The notes: generated from the letters alone by a model not told the origin. A stretch of DNA of 64,000 bases from Fratercula arctica (GCA_947846985.1 CANTUZ010000026.1:53054730-53118729); one strand, 5' to 3'. Positions 26,614 to 40,153 are shown, counted from the stretch's first letter. Numbers and translations are program-made.

Positions 26614-26738
26614 CGATGAAAAGGAGGAGCAGTGGGGGCATTCATTATTTACATTTGTCTTCTGGAGCAACCTCTGCATGTACTGAAGCCCTGCTTCCCA
26701 GGAAGTGGCTGGGCATTGCCTGCTGATGGGAACTAGAG

Positions 26739-26744
26739 AATAAA
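26739..26744 (+). terminator. LTR polyadenylation signal
   Basis: AATAAA followed by a T-rich stretch, placed downstream of the TATA-like box. In a full provirus the copy in the 3' LTR would direct cleavage; here only the 5' LTR copy survives. Confidence 0.6.
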
Positions 26745-26944
26745 TCTTTTTTGTTTTCCTTTGCTTCCACACACAGCCTTCACTTTTGCTTTATTAAACT
26801 GCCTTTATCCTGAATCGTGTTTTTTTTTTTTTCCATCTTGTTTTCTACCCCAACTTCATCCTGCTGAGGAGGGTGGATATCAGCTGGTAGAGGGGCTTGG
26901 TGGGCACCTGGCATCCAGTCAAGGTCAACCACCGCAGTCCTTTT

Positions 26945-26962
26945 TGGCACCCAACATGGGGC
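26945..26962 (+). other. Retroviral primer binding site (tRNA-Lys-like, decayed)
   Basis: The 18-nt segment TGGCACCCAACATGGGGC sits just after the LTR and resembles the complement of a tRNA-Lys 3' end. Two CA dinucleotides occupy places where the tRNA complement has CG, which is the signature of methyl-CpG deamination. This site primes minus-strand DNA synthesis in a live element. Confidence 0.8.
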
Positions 26963-27750
26963 ATGAGGGAAGGACAGTTTTGTATTAAGCGTGCTATAGC
27001 TAGAGTAGTTACTAAGTGGCAAGCTTCTGTGTGGGTCATGGAGTTTGTTGGTTGCATTGCTTATCTCTTTATTTTGTTGAGCTTGGGAACATGTTAGTAC
27101 AAGTAATAGCTATGCGCTTTGCCCTGGCATTGACAGTCTTACTGTGCTAGTGGAGCTATCTTGTGGAGAGGATGAGGGAATATAACTCCCTCTTCCTACC
27201 TGGGACTGGTGTGGGTCATTTTATTATGCAGGCTCATCAGGCCTTTGTTCACCCTTACATGAGCTGTTTAATACTACTACTTAACACTGTTAGCACACTA
27301 TGTGTTTTGTGGAATCTGGTGTCATCCTGGTGTAAGTGAGGACAACTTTTGAGTGAGGCAATACTGAAATGTGCCCTGAGGTGGCCGATCTCTGGGTGTC
27401 AGGGTGTGTGGAATGATTTGGGAAGGTTATTATAGCCTGGGACTTGACACCTGAATAGGCAAGTAACCATGGCAAACTGACGTGCCACCACATAGAACAG
27501 TTACTTGCTTATTACAATGAATACCAGCAGCTTTTAGCACTGTACTAGGGCTTGGTCTGTGCTAACTGAGCCACAGTTCAGTACTCTCAAAGGACTGTGG
27601 TTAAGGCAGGGACTCAAACCACCTCTGAAAATACCTTGATTGAGACCAGGGTACAAACTACATCTGAGGACATGACAGCAGAGATAAGGACCCAAACTGC
27701 ATCTGAGGACACCATTGGTCAACTAGGGACCCAAAGAGCAGCACCAACCA
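26963..27750 (+). mobile_element. ERV leader and gag-proximal remnant
   Basis: Plus-strand sequence continues from the primer binding site for about 790 bp as untranslated leader and a gag-like beginning. The upstream part is broken by many stops in every frame; only the end (27597 onward) is open. There is no protease, polymerase or envelope sequence, and no second LTR: retroviral sequence ends at an A-rich tract. The remnant is therefore a 5' fragment of a provirus. Confidence 0.75.
27609..27743 (+). repeat. 39-bp tandem repeat (about 3.5 copies)
   Basis: Units begin at 27609, 27648, 27687 and 27726, each with a core like ACCCAAACTGCATCTGAGGA. The period is an exact multiple of three, so the reading frame is kept across all copies while the bases diverge. 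Confidence 0.85.
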
Positions 27751-27822
27751 AAAAAAAAAAAAAAAAAAAACAACCAAAAAAAAAAAAAAACAACAAAAAA
27801 AACCCAAACCAACAAACAGTCT
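27747..27822. repeat. A-rich tract closing the ERV fragment
   Basis: Two long A runs separated by CAACC, then A/C-rich sequence. Retroviral similarity is not seen beyond it. It may be a secondary expansion or the tail of a retroposed transcript. Confidence 0.85.
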
Positions 27823-27848
27823 TAATCTTTTGGGTTTTGATGGTATAA

Positions 27849-30800
27849 ATTACCAAAGTATAACGAATAGTTGGGTTTTGGGAAATTCAGAAATGCCTAA
27901 TTACCTAAAACTTTATGTCAGACAGGTAAATTAACAGTCATGTGTCTAAAACATATGCAAAAAGACTAATGATTTGCATTTTGCATTATCTGTATTATAT
28001 TGCCACTAACCTTTGGATTACTCACAGTGACTGTAGTGACATAGCACGAATTTCTAAATACTGCCAGAAGCTTGTTGCAAAAGTTGATAATGTTGTAACA
28101 GGACCATCAGGAATGTTTTCCCTAGTCATGTGTGTATATTGGTTGAACATTGGCAATTCCTGGGACAAAAGTGGAAAAAGCCTTGACAGAATTTATGAAT
28201 GCTGTGAATCTTCTGGTCTTCTCTGTTTATGTGTGCCTTTAGCACTGCCCACTGAAGTCAAAGGAGCATGAAGGACAGATCTGTATGACATTTTTTCTTT
28301 GAAGTCATCGCATTAATAACTGTCCTTGTCCCCTGTGAAACAGTCAGTGTCCTTGTCATAATGCACACACGTCTCTCGGATATTTTTTGGAACGTTTCCA
28401 CCGTGCTTAGGAAGGGTAATAAATACCGAGACATAAGTAGCAATTCTAATATGCTCTCTCATTTACAGGTTGTTTTTTTTTTCCCCAAACCTCTTAACTT
28501 TCTAAAAAGGAGCAAGGGTTTCTACTGTAGTAAGCAAGCCAACAGCTGTATCCTTGTTATCTGTCTTGACTGATGGCAACACATTCATCCCTTTCCTGTC
28601 TGCTAGGAATCTTCTTTTTTGTATTTGACTTGAGCTGTCCTCTGAGAGCCACTTTTACGATATTCTGAAAGTTTCATTTGTTATTTCTCAGATGCTGTGC
28701 TGCTGAGGCTATACTGTCTCTGGAAGACCTTGAAATGTTAATTCTAACTCTGGTTGCATCAACATATTCTTGCTTGCTGAGACCTCTTGTTTCCTGAGCT
28801 GACAGAAGGCTGTTTGCATAATATACAGGTTGCTGAAAATTCAGCAACCACAATGTCATGTTATTGTAAATCTAGTCATTAGTTGGGCTCCCATTTTCAA
28901 AGTCAGAACCTTGGCTACAGTTGAATTGCTTTTAACTCAGTGTGCACAGTTCCTGAGTTACTCCCTAAACTTTAGAAGGTCACATCATCAAACTGCATAG
29001 CCCCATTTATGAAAAGAACTGAGAGAAGATGCAAGGTAAGAAGCCGTAAAAATAAAGCCACAAAATGTGTGAGTTGAAACATAACACTGAAAAGGCACTG
29101 TTTGGTGTTGAAAAAACACCAAGAGTACAGTTTGGAGTACAGTTTGTAATACCTTTTTATGTTGATGCTACAATGTGACAAAAGGAATAAAAAGCTTGCA
29201 AAGTATTAAGAGGTATTCTATCTGTTTGTCTTTTTGTCCCCAATATAAGTTAATATAGAACCGAATTTTTCCATAGAATTTTGTCTCACTGCTTATGATA
29301 ACCATCATCATGGGAAATGCTTTTATATCCTTTGAAAAACAGAATCAACATTTGTATGTGAAAAAGGTAGATAACTATTAAACAGGTGGCTAGGTGACCT
29401 CATGTTCGAAAAAAAGTTCCTGAATGTGGGAAGGAAAACCCAAAAGACCAAATTGTTAGAGCCAATGACATGCAAAAAATGCTATCTTTTCCCCTCCTAT
29501 TTTTCATTTTGAGTTTGGGATTTCTTTTCTGCTGAAAACAATAACTCCAATCATTAAGCTTAAGTATGAATTTTAAATGTTTTATTTTTAGCAAGAATGA
29601 AAATGAAAATCTGGTATGGATTTATCTATTTTTTTATTTTTAAATGAGCCATTTCATTCTGAAAATACTTAAAATCTTTCTGTTCCCTTTAATTAAAAAA
29701 TAATTGCTCAGGTGACCAATTCTCACACAAAGTTTCCTTTCAACAAGATGATTTCTTCTAATAAAACCACAAAGTGAATACTGACCGGCTCTGCTAATCA
29801 TCATGCGAATTAATGCATTGCTTATGGAAATAAAGCTAGTGTCAGAGGGAGGCTGCCTAGCAGAAGTGTCAGTGTCATTTTTAATTCTGTTTCTGAAATT
29901 CCAGGTAGACTGGATGGTTCACCATCTGCAGATTTTTCAGGATGCAGGAATATGAACAGACTAGCACAAGAATGATGGATCCATGGGCACCTTAAGTGTT
30001 CTAGCATAGGTGTTGCTTTGCACCAGGAGATGACGGTCCATTGTAATCCAGGAAGAAAGGCACTCAGACTCTGTAAAGTACCATTTCAAATGCAAGAACT
30101 AACACTATAAAGAAAGAAAGCACATATAATCTTAGGTATTTTCTGGAGGATGTGTGGGTCAGAGACACTGATTGAACCACAGTGGGTGAATGCAATCTGC
30201 AGTCACACACTCAACTGCAAGATCTCGTTAACAGCAAGACTGGTAAATTTGATGAGATACCTATTTTAACCAACCATATATTTTTTCTCACTGGAGGTTG
30301 CTTGCATCTGTAGTGCATCATGATTTCCAGTATAGTACTAGCATCCAAAACCAGCCTATAAATGGTACTACAGAAACAGTGATGTTGCAGAATAGAACAA
30401 TGTCCAAGTACTAAAAACCACTTACCAAAGTTCAAAAGTCCTTAGGAAGAGGGGAGGGAAAAGATATTGGACTTTAATTACACTCGACTGCTTACTCCAA
30501 CTTGAAAAAAAAAAAAAAATCTGTTTTAACAGGTTACTCTGTAACCTCTGAAAAGAATACCATCAAATGTTTTGTGTTTCATTTTTCCATTTAAATATTC
30601 AGACTATACAACTTTACCTACCTTTGAAACTATTGTGAGGATTAAAGAGTCCATTTTGTTTAAGTCGTTCAAAGTACTTGAGAAATACAAAATATTATTA
30701 ATACAGGTCTATTCTCATGAATGCCTATAGTACCATTAAAATAGAAGAACATAGATTCTTTGTTTTAAAACTGCAACAAAAAATACAGTATTTGTGCAAT

Positions 30801-33800
30801 GAATATTTCCTACTCAAATGGAACATTTAGTCACTTGCATATGCAATGTGAATCACTCTGTTACATGAAAAGCTTTTGAGAAAGAACAAAAACTTATTTC
30901 TAAGGTACCTTTTAAAAAGCCAGCAGTGAAATCTCTCATTTTTGTCCAAAATTTAGTGAAAAAATACCTGCTAACTGGGAGACCTGTTCACATTAGAAAC
31001 TACAAATATTTAGTAGGGACTGGAAGTAGTGCCATTTCCAGCTGACCAGCAACATGTTAATAATTAGAAGTATAGCTAGTGAACCTACAATGTAAAATGC
31101 TCAGGAAATATAAGCAGTTAAAGAACATTCTGTACAGGCTAACATACATAGCTGCCTTCATTTCTTACTGAAGTTTTAAATAACTATAGGTATCTTCTTA
31201 TTTGATGAACAAAATGTGCTCGTTTCTGTAATACATTGGTATGTGAAAACAAACAAAAAAGGAGTATTTTTCCATGGGTTTTCTTTCAAAAATGAACTTA
31301 AGATTAACAATGAAGTCGAGTAAGACATGAGAATTTTCAGATACTTTCTAAATGCAAAACATTTAATGTTGACAGTTTATTTTTTCCTGTAACGTTCTAA
31401 CCAGGAGAGATACAAGAAACAGCTTTAGCCAACTGATGGATCTTCATAAATGTAGCTTTGCACAGAGATTTTAAAAATTCAAGGACATACACTTTAGCAA
31501 GTTTTCCCAAATCACAATTTGCAAATCACAGTCTGGAGCTAACATTTCCAGAGGGCACAGCACATTTTATGAGACCCCATTTAGTGCTGGGTCACTAAAT
31601 CCTTATAAATGAACTCAGATGCATTTTTAATAAACTTCCAAAGAATGTACAAAATCTGACTATTTGAATAAGAATTTTACTTATGAGCTTATTATGTTAT
31701 TTAAGAAGCTCAGTTTTAAAATTATTCAAATTTAATAAGTAAATCTTATACCAGAAATGTCCTTCCAGATCATATTAAGAATCTGATTCCTGCTAAGCTT
31801 TATACCTTCATAATCCCTCTTTTTTAATTCTAATTGTTTTGCTAGGAACTGAGGAGCTTACCAGATCTAAATAAATATCCCACGGAGATCAAAGTAACAG
31901 AGCAAAAGTTTAAGCCAGTTTAAGGGAGTATAATGCTAAAGGATGGGTCCTAAACCAGCTGTGTTGCCACATGAAGAAGAGAAATTTATCACATTAGGAA
32001 GCGATGCTTGCTATATCCTTTTTGAGATACTATATATAAAAAAGAAATCCTTTTTCATGGTGCTTGCTATTTATCTCTTCATATCTCTTCATGCAAGGCT
32101 GTTCAAATAGGCCAATCTGGAGGATACTTGATCTTATCCTCAAAAGGAATATATATGTTCTCTTTACCCAGCTGAATAGAGTGGTGTACCGCTGTACATA
32201 TACTTGATGATTTCAACCTGTCTTTGCAAACTGAGCTGCTGAAATGGTTTCTATGCAAAACAATGTACATCAGTTAGCCTTCAGAGAGAAGGGAAAACAA
32301 GGAGCTATTCCCTGGCTCATTGTAGTTGTATTCACCAATTCAGACCAGTAGTAACAGTACAGTGCTTTCCTAATTTGACATGTCTTCAACACATCTAAGC
32401 GACTTTGTTACCACAGGCTAAACCAGAAAAGTGTATGTACTGAAAGCAGTTTTAAGAGGTCACCACAAAGACGTGGTGAGATTTCTTGAATTTTCCAACA
32501 CAATCACAATGTTACCTTTGCTGCAGTGAAATCAGACGTCTTCCCTCTTTAATATGAGGAAGGGACAAGAGTAGGCAAAGTCCAACTGGACTGAAGCCAC
32601 AGGAGACTGAGTGACACACCAGCTCTGAAATATGGTCACTTTTTTTGGAGGGTGGGAGGAGGGAGGAGGATCAGGGAATTCAGTAAACAGTAACTTAGCA
32701 ACCATGTTAATTTACAGGTAAGTGTGGTGTTTTTTTCCACATGCCTATTGTCAGAAGTGCCTGTAATCTCATGCAGATGCGATATTGATCTGTTGCTGAT
32801 GTTCACTGAGCAGCCAAACGGGAAGCACATTACCAGCTACAAACTCCATCAATCATAGTCTCCTTAATAACAGCACTTAAACGATCTCTCTTGGTATTAA
32901 CTTATATTGTATCTCGGGCTAAAATCCAAGATTTAACAGAAAAGGGACCTTTTGAAGAAGTAGTTCTGTGACCACTGTGATCATTTAAATAAAAAGATTC
33001 CTGCTTTCTTTAGTGCTTTGTCTACACTAATTAGTCTGTATTAAGCTCATTAGCTTGATTTAATCCAATTAGTTGTACTGGAACAAAAAGAGAAAGAATG
33101 CCTTCATTTACTTACAAATATCAAAGAAACTTAATGTGATAACAGAATACTATATGGCTTTAATTCAGGAATATAAAATCCAGTTTGTTAAGAACTTATA
33201 TTAAAAGTCAGAATGGGCTCTGGGACTAGAGACATTTTGTGCATTATTTATTACACCAATGATTTCCCCATAATGGTTTATTTTAGGATAACACGTTTTA
33301 GCAAAATGGGACAAACAATGGGCACAAAAATTTAGCACAATGGGCTTGATGTGTACATCTTGATGTGGCTGTGTGTGTACAACTTCTTTGAAGGTCATGA
33401 TGTTTGTATATATACCAGAGAACAAATATAATTTTTCTGGTTAAAGACTTACTTTTTAGACTACGTCTGCCATCACATTTTGCTAAATAGATGAATGTGA
33501 CATGATTTAAATATGAAATTACCATTGTTAGAATATTCCATATGAATCTTATGAAACCAGTAGCTTGGCATCTCCAAAGAAAATTCTTTGGTCCATCAGA
33601 ATAAAGACAGAACAGGCAGTTAATTACTTTAGCTGTTATTTTAAAACCAATTGTGTAGGCTTTAAGATTCAAGCTTAACAAATTGCTAGAATACATACTG
33701 TAGCCCATTTTCCCTTCTTACATGTGATTTTTTTTTCTGCATCACATTTCTCTGTTGAAGAGTTTGGAACATCTGATGTTGTGTAAACCTGAAAAGCAAT

Positions 33801-36800
33801 TGACAGGAATAACACTGTTAGCATCAAAACAATATGCTATTAGACGTTGGACTGCATGGTACTGAATTACAATACCAAAATCCATGCTGAGCTTCTCTTT
33901 AAATTTCACAAAGGAAAATACTCTTTTTCAGTAGAGCTCAATTATGAGAAAATCCTGTCATTGTACTTAGTTTTGAACTGTGTACTATAAAATACTATAA
34001 AATAGTATTTACTATGTCTTCATTTCAAAAAAAACTATATAATTTTAAACCTGGAATTACCCATCTTAACCTAAGATGTAAATAGAACTAGATTAGTGGT
34101 CTCTCAGTGCAGCTCAATGAAGCTCATTCCATTCAAAACTAATTTACCTTCATTAGTTATACAAAAACTTTACCTCTATTATAATTTTACTTCATTACTT
34201 AATTCAGTAACAGGAATGAAAGTGAAATTAACTGTAGTTTTAAACATGGGAAAAACACATAACTTTTCAGTAAGCACAAACATAAATGGGCGGGATTTAT
34301 TTTCAGCATTTTGCTCCTTTAAATTTCTAAGATTGTTTTGATACTGTACTACTTCTTAAATGAATCAGTCACATCCGGTGTGTGGAGCAAGTATGAAACT
34401 ACGTTTTACCCTAGACCCCAAAGAAGCAGGAGGCTACAATTAGTGATTGCCCCTAAGTAATCTGCTCACAATCTCAGCCTAACTCTCCAAGAAACATAAA
34501 CCACAAGAAGAAACCAAGTTACATATAATCATACTTGTGAGGCTTCAGTGGCACTAGTCCAAATGATAGTACATGCCGTCTTTATATTTCAACAAGATGT
34601 TTGTCTCCTGTTAGCAACTTTTGGACATGAAAGTACACAAGATCATTAATATTGATATTATCTTAACTAGTAATTTCTGTTAATTTTCCCTTTATAATTG
34701 TCTCATTGTTTGCCTAATTATTATTTTATTTTAATGCAGATTTTAAAATGTTCAAAAGCCAAAACATAACTTCGTAAAATTCCCACCAAAAGTCTTTATG
34801 ACAAATGAAAGAGTGAACATAACAAAATTCATCATGAAATATAATTCTGTTTAGGTCCTTATTCAAATAATTATTAATAAAGTAGTGATTCTGCTTGATT
34901 CAGTGTCCTTTGGATCAAACCTGAAAAGAATTTGTTGTGTTTGTTATTTGACACTGTTTTGTATGGTCATATTTTTCAATGTGGTAAAATGAAGCAATAA
35001 TAGATACAAACATTTTAATGTATATAGAAAAAACACACATGCTTGTATATTCTCTGACCCAAAATTATACCTTACAAGCGATTATTTAATTTTTTCTTTC
35101 AGGCTATATTATTTTAATTATTAAGTGAGAGAAATATATTTTAATATTGAAATTTGTAGTATACTTTTCTCTGTTCAATTCATTTTCAGACTGGCACAAA
35201 ATGTATGCTGTGTTGATATAGAAGATGAGACTCTTCAAGGTTCCTGGGAGCCTCTGGCTAAAATTCTGCCATGATATTAAAGGGAATATTAATGTGATTT
35301 ACCTCCTCCTGATGGGGTTCACTTTACTCCTGTGTAGTCTCTTGATACTCTTTTGCAAGACTGATAAAAAAAAATAAAAAATAAAAAAAAAATTAATTAG
35401 GATAACAGTAAATGAATCCACATAATAAATGGCTGCATGCAATGGAAGTCAGTACTTGGCCCACAGTTAATAAATTGTGAACCCAGAGCAGTATATGCAT
35501 GAGGGGGACAGACAGAGAGAGGACTGCAGAAAACAGCTAAACGCAGAAATCATCTGGCAAGAGCAGAGGACAAAGGTACGGAGCTTGGATATTCAGAAAA
35601 CTACTAGCATTTAGTCAAGGCTTTTTTTCTGTCACGTATTTATTGCAGTCTGTTCAACACTTTCCTGAGCACCAAAAATTGAACACTGAAGATCTATAAA
35701 CTTCAGCTTTTTTTTTTTTTTTTTTTAAACTGTTCCTGTCCATCTTTACTATTTGCTCAAGCCTTTCTTTGTTACCTTTTTAAGACCCCTGCCCTCAGAT
35801 CCTCTCTGGAGCACTGCTCTGGGTTCACAGGTAACCGGTTGTGGGCTAAACTTGCTATTTCTTAACAGTTTCCACTCTGATTTATTCCCTAGCCTGCTAC
35901 TTGCTCCTTCTCTTGTTTCCGTTCTCATTTGTTTCTATGTAGTATATTGCTTCCTTGCTGATTTCATTTAGGTTCTCACTCTAAACTGATTCTTGCTCCA
36001 GACACACACAGAAAACCTTTCAAAGCATCATTCACTACTATTGCTTGTGCACTGTAATTATCCCCTCATTCGTGTTACTCTTGCATGCTTAGAGGGCAAA
36101 CTCTTCCAGATGGGGACCTAGACACTGATATGTGCTCATAGAGTACCCAGATAGTAGCTGGCAAATTTTATTTTTTAAATTAAAAAATAAAAAGGAGAGT
36201 AAGTTGATTTGTATGATTTTATCCTAAAAAAACCGACTGAATATTTATGGCAAATTCCTAAGACTTAGTAATTTCCACAAAGAAATATTAGTGCCTACCC
36301 TAAGTAACAAGAAGTCTTCCTCAGTACACGTAAGGCATCTTTACTGAATCACCGTCATCTTTACACAGTCATACATCCTGCTGGTACTGTTCTTTTATAC
36401 AGTTTGAAATAATCCAGACCACATGAAATCATGTGAAGCTAGAGACAGCATTTTTTAAAAACTTGATTCCAATTAAAAAAAAAAAATATAAAATTCATTA
36501 CTGGTCAAATGTTACTAAAAAAACACAATTTCAGAAGGCTGGAGAGTTTTCTGGTAACTCTTACATATATTCTCTATTTAAAACATCTTAAGGGTGTAAA
36601 GTAGTAATAGTCAAACCAAGTATTATTTAAATTTATGTTATCCTTCCACTTTTGCTGCTGAACATTTTAAATAATGTCTTATAGAGCAGATCTACAGCAG
36701 GAAGCTTAATAGGGATGCTGTTTCCATAACAACAAATAGGATTTGAACAAAACCACGATACTCAACAGTTACTGTTCTTCACAGCACATAAAAGCAGTTA

Positions 36801-39800
36801 TTCAAAATTGCAAGCAGCATGACATTGAAAAAATAAATTAAGGCAAAGAGTGCTAACAATTCTGTTCCATATTTAGTAAACGTTTAACTCATAAATACTT
36901 GAGGGGCAGCTATAAGAACCCAGAAATTTACTGTATTGTATATGTCAAACTAAATCATGACCTGAGAGAGGAGAGGCTTTTTTCTAATGTACAATTAAAT
37001 GAAAAGACAGTAGCAGTTAGACAAGCCACGGAAACAAGGCATCTAGTTAGGTATAAATCGGCTCACACAGTGAACAAACAAAAGGTCTAATTCTGCCTTC
37101 AGTGAGAGTCTTTATTTTTAACTTTTTAATTTGCCCTCATGGAAAAGGGTGTTCAGATTTTTTTTATGTCTTTCTTTTTTATTTTATCATTTTCATCAAC
37201 TACATTATACTTTGTACAGTTTGTTTTATTCGGAAAATACCAGGATTTCCTACATGTTATTTCACCTCTAGGGTATGTATTTTTCTTTTCTTTCCAAAAT
37301 TTATATTTCTTTTCATGTTTTCATATAATAATACTGCATATTGATCAGTGATGATGGCAAAGAAAAATAAGAATATTTCTTCACCACAGGCAATCCTTCT
37401 GCTTCTTCATTTTTTTTCGGGGAATAATACTTATGTTGAATTGGTAAATAAAATGGCACAGACTACAGCTGTGTAGTATAATCTTTATTTTCTATCTTAT
37501 ATATTATGAAATGCACAAGTCAGAGAGAAACTGGGTTTAAAAGTGTAATAAGATTTGACTCATTAGACATTTCCCAATGTAGATTTTGGAAATGATGATT
37601 CTAATGTCATACTGATACATTAGAACTAAAGTAGACATATCCTTAGTGACATTTGAGGGCAGTTTAATATGAAAAAGAGAACGTTGGGTATCTCTTCAAT
37701 TAAGAGAAATGTCAGCTGCTAGTGTTGCTTCATTAGAACATCAAATTTCAAGTGCATATTTTTGGCTTTGATTTCACCTAGTTATTATGGGTAAGATGAA
37801 AATGAACATTTTACAGAAGTGACTTGTTTGCACTTGGTTTGGGGACAAATTCTGGGAAGTTCTCAAAAAGTTCTGAAGTACTTAAAAGCAAAAAAGAAAC
37901 TAAAGCCCTTAGAAATGGGATTGCAATGAAATCTTTATGATACTAACCATGACTGGTCTACTCCTACTGGGCTTCTACCTGCTGAATTATATTTTGCAAT
38001 GAAAAGTTGGAACCACTATTAACGTTTGCCTTGCTTTCTGCATTCACAGTATCAGATGCTTCACATAAAAAACTTCTTGATATTCAAGCAGTATATTAGT
38101 TATAAATGCTCCTGTCAACACACTATGGAGGCCTCATAATTGCACAAGAGCAGATAATCAGGAAATGAGAACTATGAAAAGTTGACAAAGTACCATGACC
38201 AGATTAATTACATTCCCAGATCCTAAAGGAAATAGCGAGAAGAAATAAAAGGGCATCTGATTTTGAATGGTGGAGTTGTTTTACACAGAGACAGTGAATT
38301 GTATCCACAGGATATGAATGCTGTAAGATATATCACAAGAGTATCTCCATTTAAGAAATGGATCGAGGCATTTATGAGACTTTTGTCAGTGGTATGAATG
38401 ACCATGAGAAAGGCCTGAAACATTTAGAAGTGTATTATTTAATATAGGTAGCCCAAGATTCAGATGCTTATCATAATTCTCTGATTTTAGCAAGGCAGTT
38501 TGCAGATTACCACATTACACAATGGCCACAAAAGGCAAAAGTCTGCCATTAAGAATATTGACAGTGGTCAATTTAAATTCAGTTTGAAGTAAATGATTGC
38601 TCTGCTAACAAGTGAAATGTGATGTGGACTAAAGTACTGGCAAGACACATTTCTGTCGTATCTCTCTCACTGTGTGAGATTTAAAACAATTGTGAGAATT
38701 ATTTTGATATTAAGAAAAGCTTGTGGTTTGACATGCAGAGCAATTTAGAATAGAAAAATAGAGAAAAGCAATTAGTAAAGGCTCCTAAAACTACTGAAGG
38801 TTATTTAGCAAATACAGCAAAGTATGTTTAGTATTACGCAGAAAAAAAAAAAAGGAAGCAGTATCTCAAGTCATAAGTGTAAAGCTGATATCACATTTAA
38901 AGTATTGAACACTGCTTATGAATGAAAATATAATATTGAGAACTTCGATTAACTACATTTGGCACATAATGTGTGTCCTAAGCAAAAAAACAAACAACTA
39001 AGTTTAGCCTTAGTTTCTATTTGATTTTTTTCATTTTTTGTTTGTTTCATTTCTGAAACAACATATTTGAAAAACAAAACAAAACAACCACAGAAAAAAC
39101 AACCACCAACCCAAAACGCAAAGCCCAAAGTCAGGTTTGAAAGGAATACTTAATTCATGGAGTTTTATTTATTTTACAAAAAATGGGAGAGGTAGCCACA
39201 AAATTTGAATTATGTGAAAAATGTCTCCATCAAAATAAAATGCTTCGATAATCTGCTACATAAGGATTAAGCTAGTCATTCAACTACAAAGTTCTGAGAA
39301 CTCTTTTTTTCTTTCATACATCTTCCCAAAGGAATACATGTAGAAAATGGGATGCCCTGAAAAGGAACTTACAAAAACTGAAAGGTGAAAAAAACCCAAC
39401 ACCTAAAATTACCCCCAAAACCTAAAAAAACTGCAATTGCATTACCGCCTGAATTTCTCATCTTAATTTCTAAACAGCACAGAATGGTCGTTTCATAAAA
39501 CACAGATTTGATGTGTATCCACTTTGTGGGAAACTAAGCAAGAATAAGAAAGGGTAAGATATTTACTTTTCCACTAGGGATGTAAGATTAAAGATCAAGA
39601 TTAAAGGACTCAGTGAAATTCGTGCAAGATGGGCAGCATCATTATAATCTTTCATGAAAGACTTTCACTTGACTTTAATACAGTAACCTGACATGGTTTG
39701 AACTTTCTCTTAAAGTCAAGAATATATAGTAGTTTGAGTAAATGTAGAATTGGATAAGATGGGATTCCTGTTTTCACTTAACAATTTTCAAAAGCAAATT

Positions 39801-40153
39801 TTAACATCTGAACCTGTACCAAATTACTTCGACGAACTAAAACAAAATTTCTCAACCAAATCTCAATGGATCACATAAAATTACTAACCAAGGTTAGAAA
39901 AAAGAGAGAAAAAAAACATTCTCAGCAAGGTGATTTTACTGTAATTGCTAATACAACATCCACTTTCATTTCACCCCAATGAAACAAGAACAACCTGAGA
40001 AATAAGTTAAATTGCTCAAAGGATAAAAATTAAATACTAACACTTCTTGTCATCCAGATGTAGCTACTACATACTCTTAATCAAACACAGATTCCTTCAA
40101 AAAGAACTTGAAAAATTAACTTATTAATGAAAAAGTAGATGACTATTGTACAT
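27849..40153. other. AT-rich non-coding stretch, no recognised gene
   Basis: Twelve kilobases without a recognised exon, RNA gene or mobile element. Open frames of up to 136 codons (33298-33708, minus) are rich in Ile, Leu, Phe and Cys and have no domain signature. A 22-bp palindrome at 28828-28849 is listed separately. Poly-A and poly-T runs occur near 30506, 35369-35391 and 35709. Confidence 0.6.
28828..28849. repeat. 22-bp palindrome, 10-bp arms
   Basis: GGTTGCTGAA and its reverse complement TTCAGCAACC are separated by AA. There are no mismatches in the arms. It could form a cruciform or bind a dimeric protein, but no other context supports a function. Confidence 0.85.

Larger units (their letters stand above)
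26332..26936 (+). mobile_element. 5' LTR of an avian ERVL-like endogenous retrovirus
   Basis: A ~605-bp block starts TGTATTGGG and ends CCACCGCA, so it has the TG...CA ends of an LTR. It contains, in order, a U3-like region, a TATA-like ATAAAAG (26607-26613), an AATAAA signal (26739-26744), T-rich sequence and a terminal GGCTTGGTGGGCACCTGG-type segment that I recognise from a family widespread in birds. A tRNA-Lys-like primer binding site starts 8 nt downstream, which fixes this as the 5' LTR in plus orientation. Class III (ERVL-like) is my family-level judgement from recall and was not checked against a library. No matching 3' LTR is found downstream. Confidence 0.88.
27597..27848 (+). pseudogene. 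Gag-like frame with 13-residue tandem repeats
   Basis: An 83-codon frame within the ERV remnant. The first half carries three and a partial copy of a 13-residue unit containing TQTTSE-like cores; the second half is Lys/Asn only because the frame runs into the A-rich tract. The repeat half matches nothing that I can name with certainty, but its place after a retroviral leader suggests the N-terminal part of a gag product. It lacks matrix, capsid and zinc-knuckle regions and cannot form particles. The frame's end at 27848 is accidental. Confidence 0.5.

Noticed and set aside
26357..26641. Minus-strand ORFs of 90-94 codons across the LTR
   Set aside because: LTR sequence is regulatory and the element is in plus orientation, so these frames are incidental.
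27942..28271. 109-codon plus-strand ORF after the ERV
   Set aside because: I considered it as continuation of retroviral coding, but it lies beyond the A-rich end and shows no retroviral motif.
32714..32719. Strong splice-donor-like CAG/GTAAGT
   Set aside because: No acceptor or open exon is seen upstream at a sensible distance, and isolated donor matches are common.
33298..33708. 136-codon minus-strand ORF
   Set aside because: It has AT-driven composition, no motif, no splice or promoter context, and overlaps another frame on the same strand. I consider it chance.
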